A stretch of DNA of 64,000 bases from Streptomyces sp. NBC_00620 (GTDB taxonomy: Bacteria; Actinomycetota; Actinomycetes; Streptomycetales; Streptomycetaceae), in NCBI RefSeq assembly GCF_026341825.1, contig NZ_JAPENY010000003.1, positions 1,860,001 through 1,924,000 of the forward strand. Direction: 5' to 3'. Shown here piece by piece: positions 8,873 through 17,481 of the stretch (the stretch's first letter is position 1; every line of letters starts with the position of its first letter). Position numbers and translations under genes: made by a program. A model generated the notes under the pieces. That model ran no database searches and was not told the origin of the DNA. It saw nothing but the letters and a program-made list of their open reading frames with translations.

Positions 8873-8894
8873 GCGCACGCACTTACGCGTGCGC
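8873..8894 (+). promoter_or_regulatory. GC-rich hairpin in the sulfur operon leader, possible attenuator
   Basis: GCGCACGC (8873-8880) and GCGTGCGC (8887-8894) form a perfect 8-bp stem with loop ACTTAC, followed by CCGTTT. It could act as a conditional terminator. Further on, TCCTTC at 8920-8925 is complementary to the ribosome-binding sequence GAAGGA at 8941-8946, a second possible control point. Confidence 0.5.
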
Positions 8895-8956
8895 CCGTTT
8901 CCGCAGGTATGAGCCGCTCTCCTTCCTGTCCCGCAGTCCCGAAGGACGTATCAACC

Positions 8957-10651
8957 ATGGCCGCCACCCCGCAGAATCCCGCCGCAGCGCCCCGCCGCAA
9001 GGTGAGCCGTCACCGCGGTGAGGGTCAGTGGGCCGTGGGTCACTTCACCCCGCTCAACGGCAACGAACAGTTCAAGAAGGACGACGACGGTCTCAACGTG
9101 CGGACACGCATTGAGACGATCTACTCCAAGCGCGGCTTCGACTCGATCGACCCCAACGACCTGCGCGGCCGGATGCGCTGGTGGGGCCTGTACACCCAGC
9201 GCAAGCCCGGGATCGACGGCGGCAAGACCGCGATCCTGGAGCCGGAGGAGCTGGACGACAAGTACTTCATGCTGCGCGTGCGCATCGACGGCGGGCGGCT
9301 GACCACCGAGCAGCTGCGTGTCATCGGCGAGATCTCGCAGGAGTTCGCGCGCGGCACCGCCGACCTCACCGACCGGCAGAACGTGCAGTACCACTGGATC
9401 CGCATCGAGGACGTCCCGGAGATCTGGAACCGGCTCGAAGCCGTCGGGCTTTCCACGACCGAGGCCTGCGGTGACACCCCCCGCGTCATCCTCGGCTCGC
9501 CCGTCGCCGGCATCGCCGAGGACGAGATCATCGACGGCACGCCCGCGATCGAGGTGATCCACCGCCGGATCATCGGCAACAAGGACTTCTCGAACCTGCC
9601 CCGCAAGTTCAAGTCCGCGATCTCCGGCTCGCCGCTGCTCGACGTGGCGCACGAGATCAACGACATCTCCTTCGTCGGCGTGAACCACCCGGAGCACGGC
9701 CCCGGCTTCGACGTCTGGGTCGGCGGCGGCCTCTCCACCAACCCGAAGCTCGGCCAGCGCCTCGGCGCCTGGGTCCCGCTGGACGAGGTCCCGGACGTCT
9801 ACGAGGGCGTCATCTCGATCTTCCGCGACTACGGCTACCGGCGGCTGCGCACCCGCGCCCGCCTGAAGTTCCTGGTCGCCGACTGGGGTATCGAGAAGTT
9901 CCGCCAGATCCTGGAGGACGACTACCTCAAGCGCAAGCTGATCGACGGCCCCGCGCCCGACCAGCCGGTCGCCCGCTGGCGCGACCACGTCGGTGTGCAC
10001 CGGCAGAAGGACGGCCGCTTCTACGTCGGCTTCGCGCCGCGTGTGGGCAGGGTGGACGGCACCACGCTCACGAAGATCGCCGAGCTGGCCGCCGCGCACG
10101 GCTCGGGCCGTCTGCGTACCACCGTCGAGCAGAAGATGATCGTCCTCGACGTGGAGCAGGAGCAGGTCGACTCGCTGGTGGAGGGCCTTGAGGCGCTCGA
10201 CCTGACCGTCAAGCCGTCTCCCTTCCGGCGCGGCACGATGGCCTGCACCGGCATCGAGTACTGCAAGCTCGCGATCGTCGAGACCAAGGCGCGCGGTGCC
10301 TCCCTGATCGACGAACTCGAGCGCCGCATCCCCGAGTTCGAAGAGCCGATCACCATCAACATCAACGGCTGCCCGAACGCCTGCGCCCGGATCCAGGTCG
10401 CGGACATCGGTCTCAAGGGCCAGTTGGTCCTGGACGACGAGGGCAATCAGGTCGAGGGCTTCCAGGTGCACCTGGGCGGCGCGCTCGGCCTGGAGGCCGG
10501 TTTCGGCCGCAAGGTCCGTGGCCTGAAGGTCACTTCGGAGGAGCTGCCCGACTATGTCGAGCGCGTCCTCAAGCGGTTCCAGGAGGAGCGCGAGGACGGC
10601 GAGCGATTCGCCACCTGGGCGACCCGCGCCTCCGAGGAGTCCCTCTCATGA
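8957..10651 (+). CDS. ferredoxin-dependent sulfite reductase (nitrite/sulfite reductase family)
   Basis: The 564-residue enzyme reduces sulfite to sulfide with six electrons in the assimilatory pathway. It has the duplicated ferredoxin-like and reductase domains of the NirA/Sir family. The siroheme-[4Fe-4S] cysteines are visible as C430-x5-C436 (CTGIEYC) and C472-x3-C476 (GCPNACA). Sequence alone does not separate sulfite from nitrite reductase; the neighbours cysH, cysC, cysD and cysN make sulfite the clear choice. ATG 8957 has GAAGGA ten bases upstream. The stop overlaps the start of a small zinc-ribbon gene, so they are probably translationally coupled. Confidence 0.93.
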   Translation: MAATPQNPAAAPRRKVSRHRGEGQWAVGHFTPLNGNEQFKKDDDGLNVRTRIETIYSKRGFDSIDPNDLRGRMRWWGLYTQRKPGIDGGKTAILEPEELDDKYFMLRVRIDGGRLTTEQLRVIGEISQEFARGTADLTDRQNVQYHWIRIEDVPEIWNRLEAVGLSTTEACGDTPRVILGSPVAGIAEDEIIDGTPAIEVIHRRIIGNKDFSNLPRKFKSAISGSPLLDVAHEINDISFVGVNHPEHGPGFDVWVGGGLSTNPKLGQRLGAWVPLDEVPDVYEGVISIFRDYGYRRLRTRARLKFLVADWGIEKFRQILEDDYLKRKLIDGPAPDQPVARWRDHVGVHRQKDGRFYVGFAPRVGRVDGTTLTKIAELAAAHGSGRLRTTVEQKMIVLDVEQEQVDSLVEGLEALDLTVKPSPFRRGTMACTGIEYCKLAIVETKARGASLIDELERRIPEFEEPITININGCPNACARIQVADIGLKGQLVLDDEGNQVEGFQVHLGGALGLEAGFGRKVRGLKVTSEELPDYVERVLKRFQEEREDGERFATWATRASEESLS

Positions 10652-10827
10652 GCGAGCGAGCTGCCCCTTTCTACTGCCCCTACTGCGGTGACGAAGACCT
10701 TCGTCCGAGTGAGGAGGGACACGGCGCGTGGGAATGCGCGGCGTGCAATCGAGCCTTTCAGCTGAAGTTCCTCGGGTTGCTGTCCCGGGGGCTTCAGCGA
10801 GAAGACGGTGGAGGGGCAGAGATATGA
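10648..10827 (+). CDS. small zinc-ribbon protein in the sulfur operon
   Basis: This 59-residue gene is squeezed between sulfite reductase and cysH, overlapping both by four bases (ATGA junctions at 10648 and 10824). The protein has two CxxC pairs, YCPYCG near residues 9-14 and CAACN near residues 30-34, spaced like a zinc ribbon, followed by a short amphipathic tail. Its fixed place inside the operon suggests a function in sulfite or APS reduction, perhaps as a metal-binding or regulatory partner, but its function is not known to me. Overlaps on both sides and normal Streptomyces codon use make it a convincing gene. Confidence 0.85.
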   Translation: MSERAAPFYCPYCGDEDLRPSEEGHGAWECAACNRAFQLKFLGLLSRGLQREDGGGAEI

Positions 10828-11531
10828 CGACGATTCAGGAAGAGCGTACGGACGAGGACTTGAAGAGTCTCGCCGAGCAGGCGGGGCGCGATCTCGAGGA
10901 CGCGTCCGCCCTGGAGATCCTCCAGTGGGCGGTCGGCACCTTCGGTGCGAAGTTCTGTGTGACCTCCTCCATGGAGGACGCGGTGGTCGCCCACCTCGCC
11001 TCCCGCGCCCTCCCCGGCGTGGATGTCGTCTTCCTCGACACCGGCTACCACTTCCCGGAGACCATCGGCACCCGGGACGCCGTCGAGGCGGTGATGGACG
11101 TCAACGTCATCACGCTCACCCCGCGTCAGACGGTCGCCGAGCAGGACGCCGAGTACGGCCCCAAGCTGCACGACCGCGACCCCGACCTGTGCTGCGCGCT
11201 GCGCAAGGTGAAGCCCCTCGAGGAGGGGCTCACCAGGTACAGCGCCTGGGCGACGGGCCTGCGCCGCGACGAGTCCCCGACCCGGGCGAACACCCCGGTC
11301 GTCGGCTGGGACGAGAAGCGCCGCAAGGTCAAGATCTCGCCGATCGCCCGCTGGACGCAGGAGGACGTGGAGGCGTACGTCGCCGAGCACGGCGTGCTCA
11401 CCAACCCGCTGCTGATGGACGGTTACGCCTCCGTGGGCTGCGCGCCCTGCACCCGCCAGGTCCTCGAGGGCGAGGACGCGCGCGCCGGCCGCTGGGCCGG
11501 ACGCTCGAAGACCGAGTGCGGGCTGCACTGA
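10824..11531 (+). CDS. cysH: adenylylsulfate (APS) reductase CysH
   Basis: The 235-residue enzyme reduces activated sulfate to sulfite using thioredoxin. It has the CysH fold with SSMEDAVVAH in place of a P-loop-like start and the C-terminal ECGLH, whose cysteine (C232) is the catalytic nucleophile. The four extra cysteines C123-C124 (DLCCALRK) and C206-x2-C209 (GCAPC) bind a [4Fe-4S] cluster, which is the mark of the APS-using, not PAPS-using, type. The operon nevertheless also has an APS kinase, whose PAPS may serve sulfation. ATG 10824 overlaps the stop of the zinc-ribbon gene. Confidence 0.95.
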   Translation: MTTIQEERTDEDLKSLAEQAGRDLEDASALEILQWAVGTFGAKFCVTSSMEDAVVAHLASRALPGVDVVFLDTGYHFPETIGTRDAVEAVMDVNVITLTPRQTVAEQDAEYGPKLHDRDPDLCCALRKVKPLEEGLTRYSAWATGLRRDESPTRANTPVVGWDEKRRKVKISPIARWTQEDVEAYVAEHGVLTNPLLMDGYASVGCAPCTRQVLEGEDARAGRWAGRSKTECGLH

Positions 11532-11593
11532 TGACCGCGCCCACGAAGAGTCCCCAGACCAGTCAGCACCCCCGGATTTCCCAGGAGAAGCAA

Positions 11594-12130
11594 GTGACGA
11601 CCGGAGCCACCATCTGGCTCACAGGTCTGCCGAGTGCCGGCAAGACCACCATCGCGTACGAACTGGCCGGACGGCTGCGCGAGGAGGGCCACCGCGTAGA
11701 GGTGCTCGACGGCGACGAGATCCGTACGTTCCTGACGGCGGGCCTCGGCTTCTCCCGCGAGGACCGGCACACGAACGTGCAGCGCATCGGCTACGTCGCC
11801 GACCTGCTCGCCCGCAACGGCGTGAAGGCCCTGGTTCCCGTGATCGCGCCGTACGCCGACAGCCGCGAGGCCGTCCGCAAGCGTCACCAGGTCAGCGGGG
11901 CGGCGTACATCGAAGTGCATGTCGCGACGCCGGTCGAGGTGTGCAGCGAGCGGGACGTGAAGGGCCTGTACGCCAAGCAGGCGGCGGGCGAGATCTCGGG
12001 GCTCACCGGGGTCGACGACCCCTACGAGGCGCCCGAGTCGCCCGATCTGCGGATCGAGTCGCACACCCAGTCCGTGCAGGAGTCCGCGGCCGCGCTGCAT
12101 GCGCTGCTCACCGAGAGGGGTCTCGCATGA
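11594..12130 (+). CDS. cysC: adenylylsulfate kinase CysC
   Basis: This 178-residue kinase phosphorylates APS to PAPS with ATP. The P-loop GLPSAGKTT is at residues 11-19, followed by LDGDEIRTFL and the FSREDRHTNVQRIG block that binds APS. The GTG at 11594 is preferred because AGGAGA lies five bases upstream and the protein then begins right at the conserved TTGATIWLTG. An ATG at 11531, overlapping the cysH stop, would add 21 low-complexity residues and cannot be excluded. The gene's stop overlaps the cysD start (ATGA at 12127). Confidence 0.93.
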   Translation: MTTGATIWLTGLPSAGKTTIAYELAGRLREEGHRVEVLDGDEIRTFLTAGLGFSREDRHTNVQRIGYVADLLARNGVKALVPVIAPYADSREAVRKRHQVSGAAYIEVHVATPVEVCSERDVKGLYAKQAAGEISGLTGVDDPYEAPESPDLRIESHTQSVQESAAALHALLTERGLA

Positions 12131-13062
12131 CGACCGTCGTGACTGTCTCCCAGGAGACCGGCAGCCCGTACGCGCTGTCCCACCTGGACGCTCTGGAGTC
12201 CGAGGCGGTGCACATCTTCCGCGAGGTGGCGGGCGAGTTCGAGCGGCCGGTGATCCTCTTCTCCGGCGGCAAGGACTCCATCGTCATGCTCCACCTCGCC
12301 CTCAAAGCCTTCGCACCCGCCGCGATCCCCTTCACGCTGCTGCATGTGGACACCGGGCACAACTTTCCCGAAGTCCTCGAGTACCGCGACCGTGTGGTCG
12401 CCGAACACGGACTGCGCCTCCATGTCGCCTCCGTCCAGGACTACATCGACCGCGGTGTGCTGCGCGAACGCCCCGACGGCACCCGCAACCCCCTCCAGAC
12501 CGTCCCCCTGACGGAGAAGATCCAGTCCGAACGCTTCGACGCCGTCTTCGGCGGCGGACGCCGCGACGAGGAGAAGGCCCGCGCCAAGGAACGCGTCTTC
12601 TCCCTCCGCGACGAGTTCTCCCAGTGGGACCCCCGCCGCCAGCGCCCCGAACTCTGGCAGCTCTACAACGGCCGCCACGCACCCGGCGAACACGTCCGCG
12701 TCTTCCCCCTCTCCAACTGGACCGAACTCGACGTCTGGCAGTACATCGCCCGCGAAGGGATCGAGCTGCCCGAGATCTACTTCGCGCACGAGCGTGAGGT
12801 CTTCAAGCGGTCCAACATGTGGCTCACCGCCGGTGAGTGGGGCGGCCCCAAGGACGGCGAGACCGTCGAGAAGCGTCTGGTCCGCTACCGGACCGTCGGC
12901 GACATGTCCTGCACCGGCGCCGTCGACTCCGACGCCATCACGCTGGAAGCCGTCATCACCGAGATCGCCGCCTCCCGCCTCACCGAACGCGGCGCCACCC
13001 GCGCCGACGACAAGATGTCCGAGGCCGCGATGGAAGACCGCAAGCGCGAGGGGTACTTCTAA
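12127..13062 (+). CDS. cysD: sulfate adenylyltransferase subunit 2 CysD
   Basis: The 311-residue catalytic subunit of ATP sulfurylase forms APS from sulfate and ATP. The pyrophosphatase-type PP-loop SGGKDS is at residues 46-51, with HVDTGHNFPEVLEYRD downstream and the C-terminal DKMSEAAMEDRKREGYF that closes the family. It works in complex with CysN, encoded two bases downstream. ATG 12127 overlaps the cysC stop, indicating translational coupling. Confidence 0.96.
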   Translation: MTTVVTVSQETGSPYALSHLDALESEAVHIFREVAGEFERPVILFSGGKDSIVMLHLALKAFAPAAIPFTLLHVDTGHNFPEVLEYRDRVVAEHGLRLHVASVQDYIDRGVLRERPDGTRNPLQTVPLTEKIQSERFDAVFGGGRRDEEKARAKERVFSLRDEFSQWDPRRQRPELWQLYNGRHAPGEHVRVFPLSNWTELDVWQYIAREGIELPEIYFAHEREVFKRSNMWLTAGEWGGPKDGETVEKRLVRYRTVGDMSCTGAVDSDAITLEAVITEIAASRLTERGATRADDKMSEAAMEDRKREGYF

Positions 13063-13064
13063 CC

Positions 13065-14420
13065 ATGACCAGCACCACCGAACCCACCGAGCCCTTGTCG
13101 GTCGAGCAGTTGTCGGCGACCACCCTGCTGCGCTTCGCCACCGCGGGGTCCGTCGACGACGGCAAGTCCACCCTCGTCGGACGCCTGCTCCACGACTCCA
13201 AGTCGGTCCTCACCGACCAGCTCGAGGCCGTGGAACGCGTCTCCCAGAGCCGCGGCCAGGACACCCCCGACCTCGCCCTCCTCACCGACGGCCTGCGCGC
13301 CGAACGCGAGCAGGGCATCACCATCGACGTCGCCTACCGCTACTTCGCAACCGCGCGCCGCCGGTTCATCCTCGCCGACACCCCCGGGCACGTGCAGTAC
13401 ACGCGGAACATGGTCACCGGCGCCTCCACCGCCGACCTGGCCGTCGTCCTCGTCGACGCCCGCAACGGCGTCATCGAGCAGACCCGCCGGCACGCCGCCG
13501 TCGCCGCCCTCCTGCGCGTCCCGCACGTCGTCCTCGCCGTCAACAAGATGGACCTCGTCGAGTACAAGGAGTCCGTCTTCGCAGCGATCGCCGAGGAGTT
13601 CACGGCGTACGCCTCCGAACTGGGCGTCCCCGAGATCACCGCGATCCCGATCTCGGCGCTCACCGGCGACAACGTGGTGGAACCCTCCGCGAACATGGAC
13701 TGGTACGGCGGTCCGACGGTCCTGGAGCACCTGGAGACGGTCCCGGTCAGCCACGACCTGACGAGCTGCCACGCCCGCCTGCCCGTGCAGTACGTGATCC
13801 GCCCGCAGACCGCCGAGCACCCGGACTACCGGGGCTACGCGGGTCAGATCGCGGCCGGAACCTTCCGCGTCGGCTCCCCGGTCACGGTTCTGCCGTCCGG
13901 GCGTACGTCCACGATCGCCGGGATCGATCTGCTGGGCACGTCGGTCGACGTCGCCTGGACCCCGCAGTCGGTGACCCTCCTGCTTGACGACGACGTCGAC
14001 ATCTCGCGCGGCGACCTGATCGTGCCGACCACGGACGCGCCCCCGATCACGCAGGACGTCGAGGCGACCGTCTGCCACGTCGCCGACCAGCCCCTCACCG
14101 TCGGCCACCGGGTGCTGCTCAAGCACGGCACCCGCACGGTCAAGGCGATCGTCAAGGACATCCCGTCCCGGCTGACCCTCGACGACCTGTCCCTGCACCC
14201 GCACCCCGGGCAACTCGTCGCCAACGACATCGGCCGCGTGAAGATCCGTACCGCCGAACCGCTGCCGCTCGACTCGTACGCCGACTCACGGCGCACCGGC
14301 GCGTTCATCCTGATCGACCCGGCCGACGGCACCACGCTGACCGCGGGCATGGTCGGCGAGTCGTTCGCCTCGCCGGAGCCCGTCAAGTCCGAGACCGACG
14401 ACGACGGTTGGGACTTCTGA
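13065..14420 (+). CDS. cysN: sulfate adenylyltransferase subunit 1 (GTPase) CysN
   Basis: The 451-residue GTPase subunit couples GTP hydrolysis to APS synthesis by CysD. It has the elongation-factor-like G domain with G1 GSVDDGKST at residues 28-36, G3 ADTPGHVQY and G4 NKMD, then two beta-barrel domains. It is a stand-alone CysN, not a CysNC fusion, consistent with the separate cysC gene. The ribosome-binding sequence GAGGGG lies inside the end of cysD. Confidence 0.96.
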   Translation: MTSTTEPTEPLSVEQLSATTLLRFATAGSVDDGKSTLVGRLLHDSKSVLTDQLEAVERVSQSRGQDTPDLALLTDGLRAEREQGITIDVAYRYFATARRRFILADTPGHVQYTRNMVTGASTADLAVVLVDARNGVIEQTRRHAAVAALLRVPHVVLAVNKMDLVEYKESVFAAIAEEFTAYASELGVPEITAIPISALTGDNVVEPSANMDWYGGPTVLEHLETVPVSHDLTSCHARLPVQYVIRPQTAEHPDYRGYAGQIAAGTFRVGSPVTVLPSGRTSTIAGIDLLGTSVDVAWTPQSVTLLLDDDVDISRGDLIVPTTDAPPITQDVEATVCHVADQPLTVGHRVLLKHGTRTVKAIVKDIPSRLTLDDLSLHPHPGQLVANDIGRVKIRTAEPLPLDSYADSRRTGAFILIDPADGTTLTAGMVGESFASPEPVKSETDDDGWDF

Positions 14421-14421
14421 C

Positions 14422-14526
14422 GTGAACCTCATCGACATCTACTCCACGTTCGCGAAGGAGGGCGGCCGCGTCGGCAGCGGCGCCCTCGGCAGCGGGCAGG
14501 GCGGAGTCGCGCGATGTGCGCGATGA
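14422..14526 (+). CDS. possible 34-codon small ORF after cysN
   Basis: A GTG one base after the cysN stop opens a 34-residue frame beginning VNLIDIYSTFAKEGGRVG and ending in CAR. No ribosome-binding site is visible apart from the cysN end, and the sequence matches nothing I recognise. It might be a coupled small protein or a remnant of a lost gene. Confidence 0.25.
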   Translation: MNLIDIYSTFAKEGGRVGSGALGSGQGGVARCAR

Positions 14527-14650
14527 CGTACGCGCACCGCTTGCGCGCCCCGTCCCCCCACCCGCCGTCGCGGACGCGACGAAGACCCGTCGACCTTCCC
14601 GGCCACGTACTGAAACCGTGACCGCCGGGCCAACGAGAGGAACACCTCCC

Positions 14651-15760
14651 GTGCCTGCCAACCGCTCTCTTGCCCTGAAGCGCGGCCTCGCGCTGATAGC
14701 CGCACTGCCCCTCCTCACCCTCGCCGCCTGCGGCTACGGTTCCGACTCCAAGGACGAGGGCACCACGAAGGTCGCCGCCGGCGCCGAGAAGATCGACGGT
14801 CTCGACTCCGTGAAGATCGGCTACTTCGGCAACCTCACCCACGCGACCGCGCTGGTGGGCAACCAGAAGGGCTTCCTCCAGAAGGAGCTCGGTGCCACCA
14901 AGGCCGAGTACGCGGTCTTCAACGCCGGACCCTCCGAGATCGAGGCGCTGAACTCCGGCTCCATCGACATCGGCTGGATCGGCCCCTCGCCGTCCATCAA
15001 CGGCTACACCAAGTCCAAGGGCACGAACCTGCGCATCATCGGCGGCTCGGCCTCCGGCGGCGTGAAGCTCGTGGTCAACCCGGACAAGATCAAGTCCCTG
15101 AAGGACGTCAAGGGCAAGAAGATCGCCACCCCGCAGCTCGGCAACACGCAGGACGTGGCGTTGCTCAACTGGATCTCGGACCAGGGCTGGAAGGTCGACG
15201 CGGAGAGCGGCAAGGGCGACGTGTCCGTCGTCCGCACGGACAACAAGGTCACCCCGGACGCCTACAAGAACGGCTCCATCGACGGCGCCTGGGTGCCGGA
15301 GCCGACCGCGTCCAAGCTGGTCGCCGAGGGCGGCAAGGTGCTGCTCGACGAGGCCGACCTGTGGCCGGACAAGAAGTTCGTGATCACGAACATCATCGTG
15401 TCCCAGAAGTTCCTCAAGGAGCACCCGGACGTCGTCGAGGCCGTGCTGAAGGGCTCGGTCGAGACCAACAAGTGGATCAACGCCAACCCGGACGAGGCGA
15501 AGGCCTCGGCGAACGCGCAGCTCAAGATCGACTCCGGCAAGGAGCTTCCGGCGGATGTGATCGACCCGGCGTGGAAGTCCATCCAGTTCATCAACGACCC
15601 GCTGGCCTCCACCCTCAACACGGAGGCGGAGCACGCGGTGAAGGCGGGTCTGCTGGAGAAGCCCGACCTTGACGGCATCTACGACCTCACGCTCCTCAAC
15701 AAGGTCCTCAAGGCCGAGGGCGAGAGCACGGTCGACGACGCCGGTCTCGGCGCCAAGTAA
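14651..15760 (+). CDS. sulfonate/taurine-type ABC transporter substrate-binding lipoprotein
   Basis: The 369-residue protein is exported and lipid-anchored: a basic start, a hydrophobic run and the lipobox LTLAAC with the modified cysteine at residue 27. The mature part is a periplasmic-binding fold of the SsuA/TauA/NrtA group, with VKIGYFGNLTHATALV near the start and SGSIDIGWIGPSPSINGY in the middle. The family imports nitrate, taurine or alkanesulfonates; position inside the sulfur operon favours an organosulfur substrate. The GTG at 14651 has GAGAGGAA eight bases upstream. Its ATPase and permease follow directly. Confidence 0.9.
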   Translation: MPANRSLALKRGLALIAALPLLTLAACGYGSDSKDEGTTKVAAGAEKIDGLDSVKIGYFGNLTHATALVGNQKGFLQKELGATKAEYAVFNAGPSEIEALNSGSIDIGWIGPSPSINGYTKSKGTNLRIIGGSASGGVKLVVNPDKIKSLKDVKGKKIATPQLGNTQDVALLNWISDQGWKVDAESGKGDVSVVRTDNKVTPDAYKNGSIDGAWVPEPTASKLVAEGGKVLLDEADLWPDKKFVITNIIVSQKFLKEHPDVVEAVLKGSVETNKWINANPDEAKASANAQLKIDSGKELPADVIDPAWKSIQFINDPLASTLNTEAEHAVKAGLLEKPDLDGIYDLTLLNKVLKAEGESTVDDAGLGAK

Positions 15761-15796
15761 GCCCGGATCCCGATGAGTTCCCAGGAGGTGACGACC

Positions 15797-16585
15797 ATGG
15801 CCACCACACTCGCCAAGGCTGCCGACGGCGCCGAAGCAGTGAAGCATGCCGCCCGTATCGAGCATGTCTCGAAGTCCTTCGCCGGGCCCGCCGGGCAGCA
15901 GCTGGTCCTCGACGACATCACCCTCGATGTCGCGCCGGGTGAGTTCGTCACCCTCCTGGGGGCCTCGGGATGCGGCAAGTCGACGCTGCTGAACCTGGTG
16001 GCGGGGCTCGACGCCCCGTCCGCCGGCAGCATCTCGACGAACGGCCGCCCTGCCCTGATGTTCCAGGAGCACGCGCTCTTCCCGTGGCTGACCGCGGGCA
16101 AGAACATCGAACTCGCCCTGCGGCTGCGGGGTGTCGCGAAGGACGAGCGGCGCGACAAGGCGGAAGAACTGCTCGGACTCGTCCGCCTGAAGGGCGCGTA
16201 CGGCAAGCGCGTACACGAACTGTCCGGCGGTATGCGGCAGCGTGTCGCGCTGGCCCGCGCACTCGCGCAGGACAGCCAACTGCTGCTGATGGACGAGCCG
16301 TTCGCGGCCCTCGACGCCATCACGCGCGACGTACTGCACGACGAGCTGACCCGCATCTGGCGCGAGACGAACCTGTCGGTGCTGTTCGTCACGCACAACG
16401 TGCGCGAGGCGGTACGGCTCGCGGAGCGCGTCGTACTCCTGTCCTCCCGTCCCGGGCGGATCGCGCGCGAGTGGACGGTGGAGATCCCGCAGCCGCGCCG
16501 CATCGAGGACGCCGCCGTGGCGGAGCTGTCCGTCGAGATCACCGAAGAACTGCGTGGGGAGATCCGCCGTCATGGCCAGCACTGA
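15797..16585 (+). CDS. sulfonate/taurine-type ABC transporter ATPase
   Basis: The 262-residue ATPase has Walker A GASGCGKST near residues 55-63, the Q-loop MFQEHALFPW, the signature LSGGMRQRVALARAL, Walker B LLLMDEPF and the switch histidine in VTHNVREA. It closely resembles SsuB/TauB. ATG 15797 is chosen over ATG 15773 because a near-perfect AGGAGGTGA lies just upstream of it. It overlaps the permease gene by 14 bases. Confidence 0.93.
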   Translation: MATTLAKAADGAEAVKHAARIEHVSKSFAGPAGQQLVLDDITLDVAPGEFVTLLGASGCGKSTLLNLVAGLDAPSAGSISTNGRPALMFQEHALFPWLTAGKNIELALRLRGVAKDERRDKAEELLGLVRLKGAYGKRVHELSGGMRQRVALARALAQDSQLLLMDEPFAALDAITRDVLHDELTRIWRETNLSVLFVTHNVREAVRLAERVVLLSSRPGRIAREWTVEIPQPRRIEDAAVAELSVEITEELRGEIRRHGQH

Positions 16586-17474
16586 GACCAGGACCGACGC
16601 GGTCCCCCGGGACACGCACGACCTCTCCGGTCTGGAGGCGGGCCTCGACGCCCTGGAGACGACCCAGACGGGCCGTACTCCCTTCCGGCAGACCTTCGTG
16701 CAGAAGATCCTGCCCCCGATCATCGCCATCGCGCTGGTGCTTGTGGTGTGGCAGGCACTGATCTCGTTCAAGGTCGTCACCGACCCGAGCAAGCTGCCCT
16801 CGCCGGGCGCCGTCTGGGACCAGATCGAGCAGGCCTGGCTGGAGGGCAAGCTGCTCGGCTACATCTGGACGAGCGTCTCCCGCGGCCTGGCCGGCTTCGT
16901 CCTCGCGCTCGCCATCGGAACCCCGCTGGGTCTCCTGGTGGCGCGCGTGAAGTTCATCCGTGCGGCGATCGGCCCGATCCTGTCGGGCCTGCAGTCCCTG
17001 CCGTCGGTGGCCTGGGTGCCGCCGGCCGTGATCTGGCTGGGCCTGAACAACTCGATGATGTACGCGGTGATCCTGCTCGGCGCGGTCCCCTCGATCGCCA
17101 ACGGGCTGGTGTCCGGCATCGACCAGGTACCGCCGCTGTACCTGCGCGCGGGACGCACGATGGGCGCAACGGGGCTGCGCGGCACCTGGCACGTCGTCAT
17201 GCCGGCCGCCCTGCCCGGCTACCTCGCAGGCCTGAAGCAGGGCTGGGCGTTCTCGTGGCGTTCGCTGATGGCGGCGGAGATCATCGCTTCCTTCCCGGAC
17301 CTGGGTGTGGGCCTCGGCCAGCTCCTGGAGAACGGCCGCAACAACAGCGACATGGCGACCGTCTTCCTCGCCATCCTGCTCATCCTGTTCGTCGGCATCG
17401 CCATCGACCTGCTGATCTTCAGTCCGCTGGAGCGGTGGGTCCTGCGCAGCCGCGGTCTGCTGGTGAAGAGCTGA
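16572..17474 (+). CDS. sulfonate/taurine-type ABC transporter permease
   Basis: The 300-residue membrane protein belongs to the SsuC/TauC permease group. A cytoplasmic N-terminal 45 residues is followed by about six transmembrane helices, and the coupling loop carries the EAA-like sequence LRAGRTMGATGLRGTWHVVMPAALPG (shown by its ends only as LRAGRTMGA and MPAALPG). It partners with the ATPase it overlaps and the lipoprotein upstream. GGGAG lies 11 bases ahead of ATG 16572. Confidence 0.92.
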   Translation: MASTETRTDAVPRDTHDLSGLEAGLDALETTQTGRTPFRQTFVQKILPPIIAIALVLVVWQALISFKVVTDPSKLPSPGAVWDQIEQAWLEGKLLGYIWTSVSRGLAGFVLALAIGTPLGLLVARVKFIRAAIGPILSGLQSLPSVAWVPPAVIWLGLNNSMMYAVILLGAVPSIANGLVSGIDQVPPLYLRAGRTMGATGLRGTWHVVMPAALPGYLAGLKQGWAFSWRSLMAAEIIASFPDLGVGLGQLLENGRNNSDMATVFLAILLILFVGIAIDLLIFSPLERWVLRSRGLLVKS

Positions 17475-17481
17475 GCCGACC

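Noticed and set aside
14429..16849. Very long open frame antisense to the sulfonate lipoprotein and ATPase genes
   Set aside because: Such long antisense frames are common in GC-rich DNA. The sequence is low-complexity Arg/Gly/Val/Asp and the sense strand encodes clear families.
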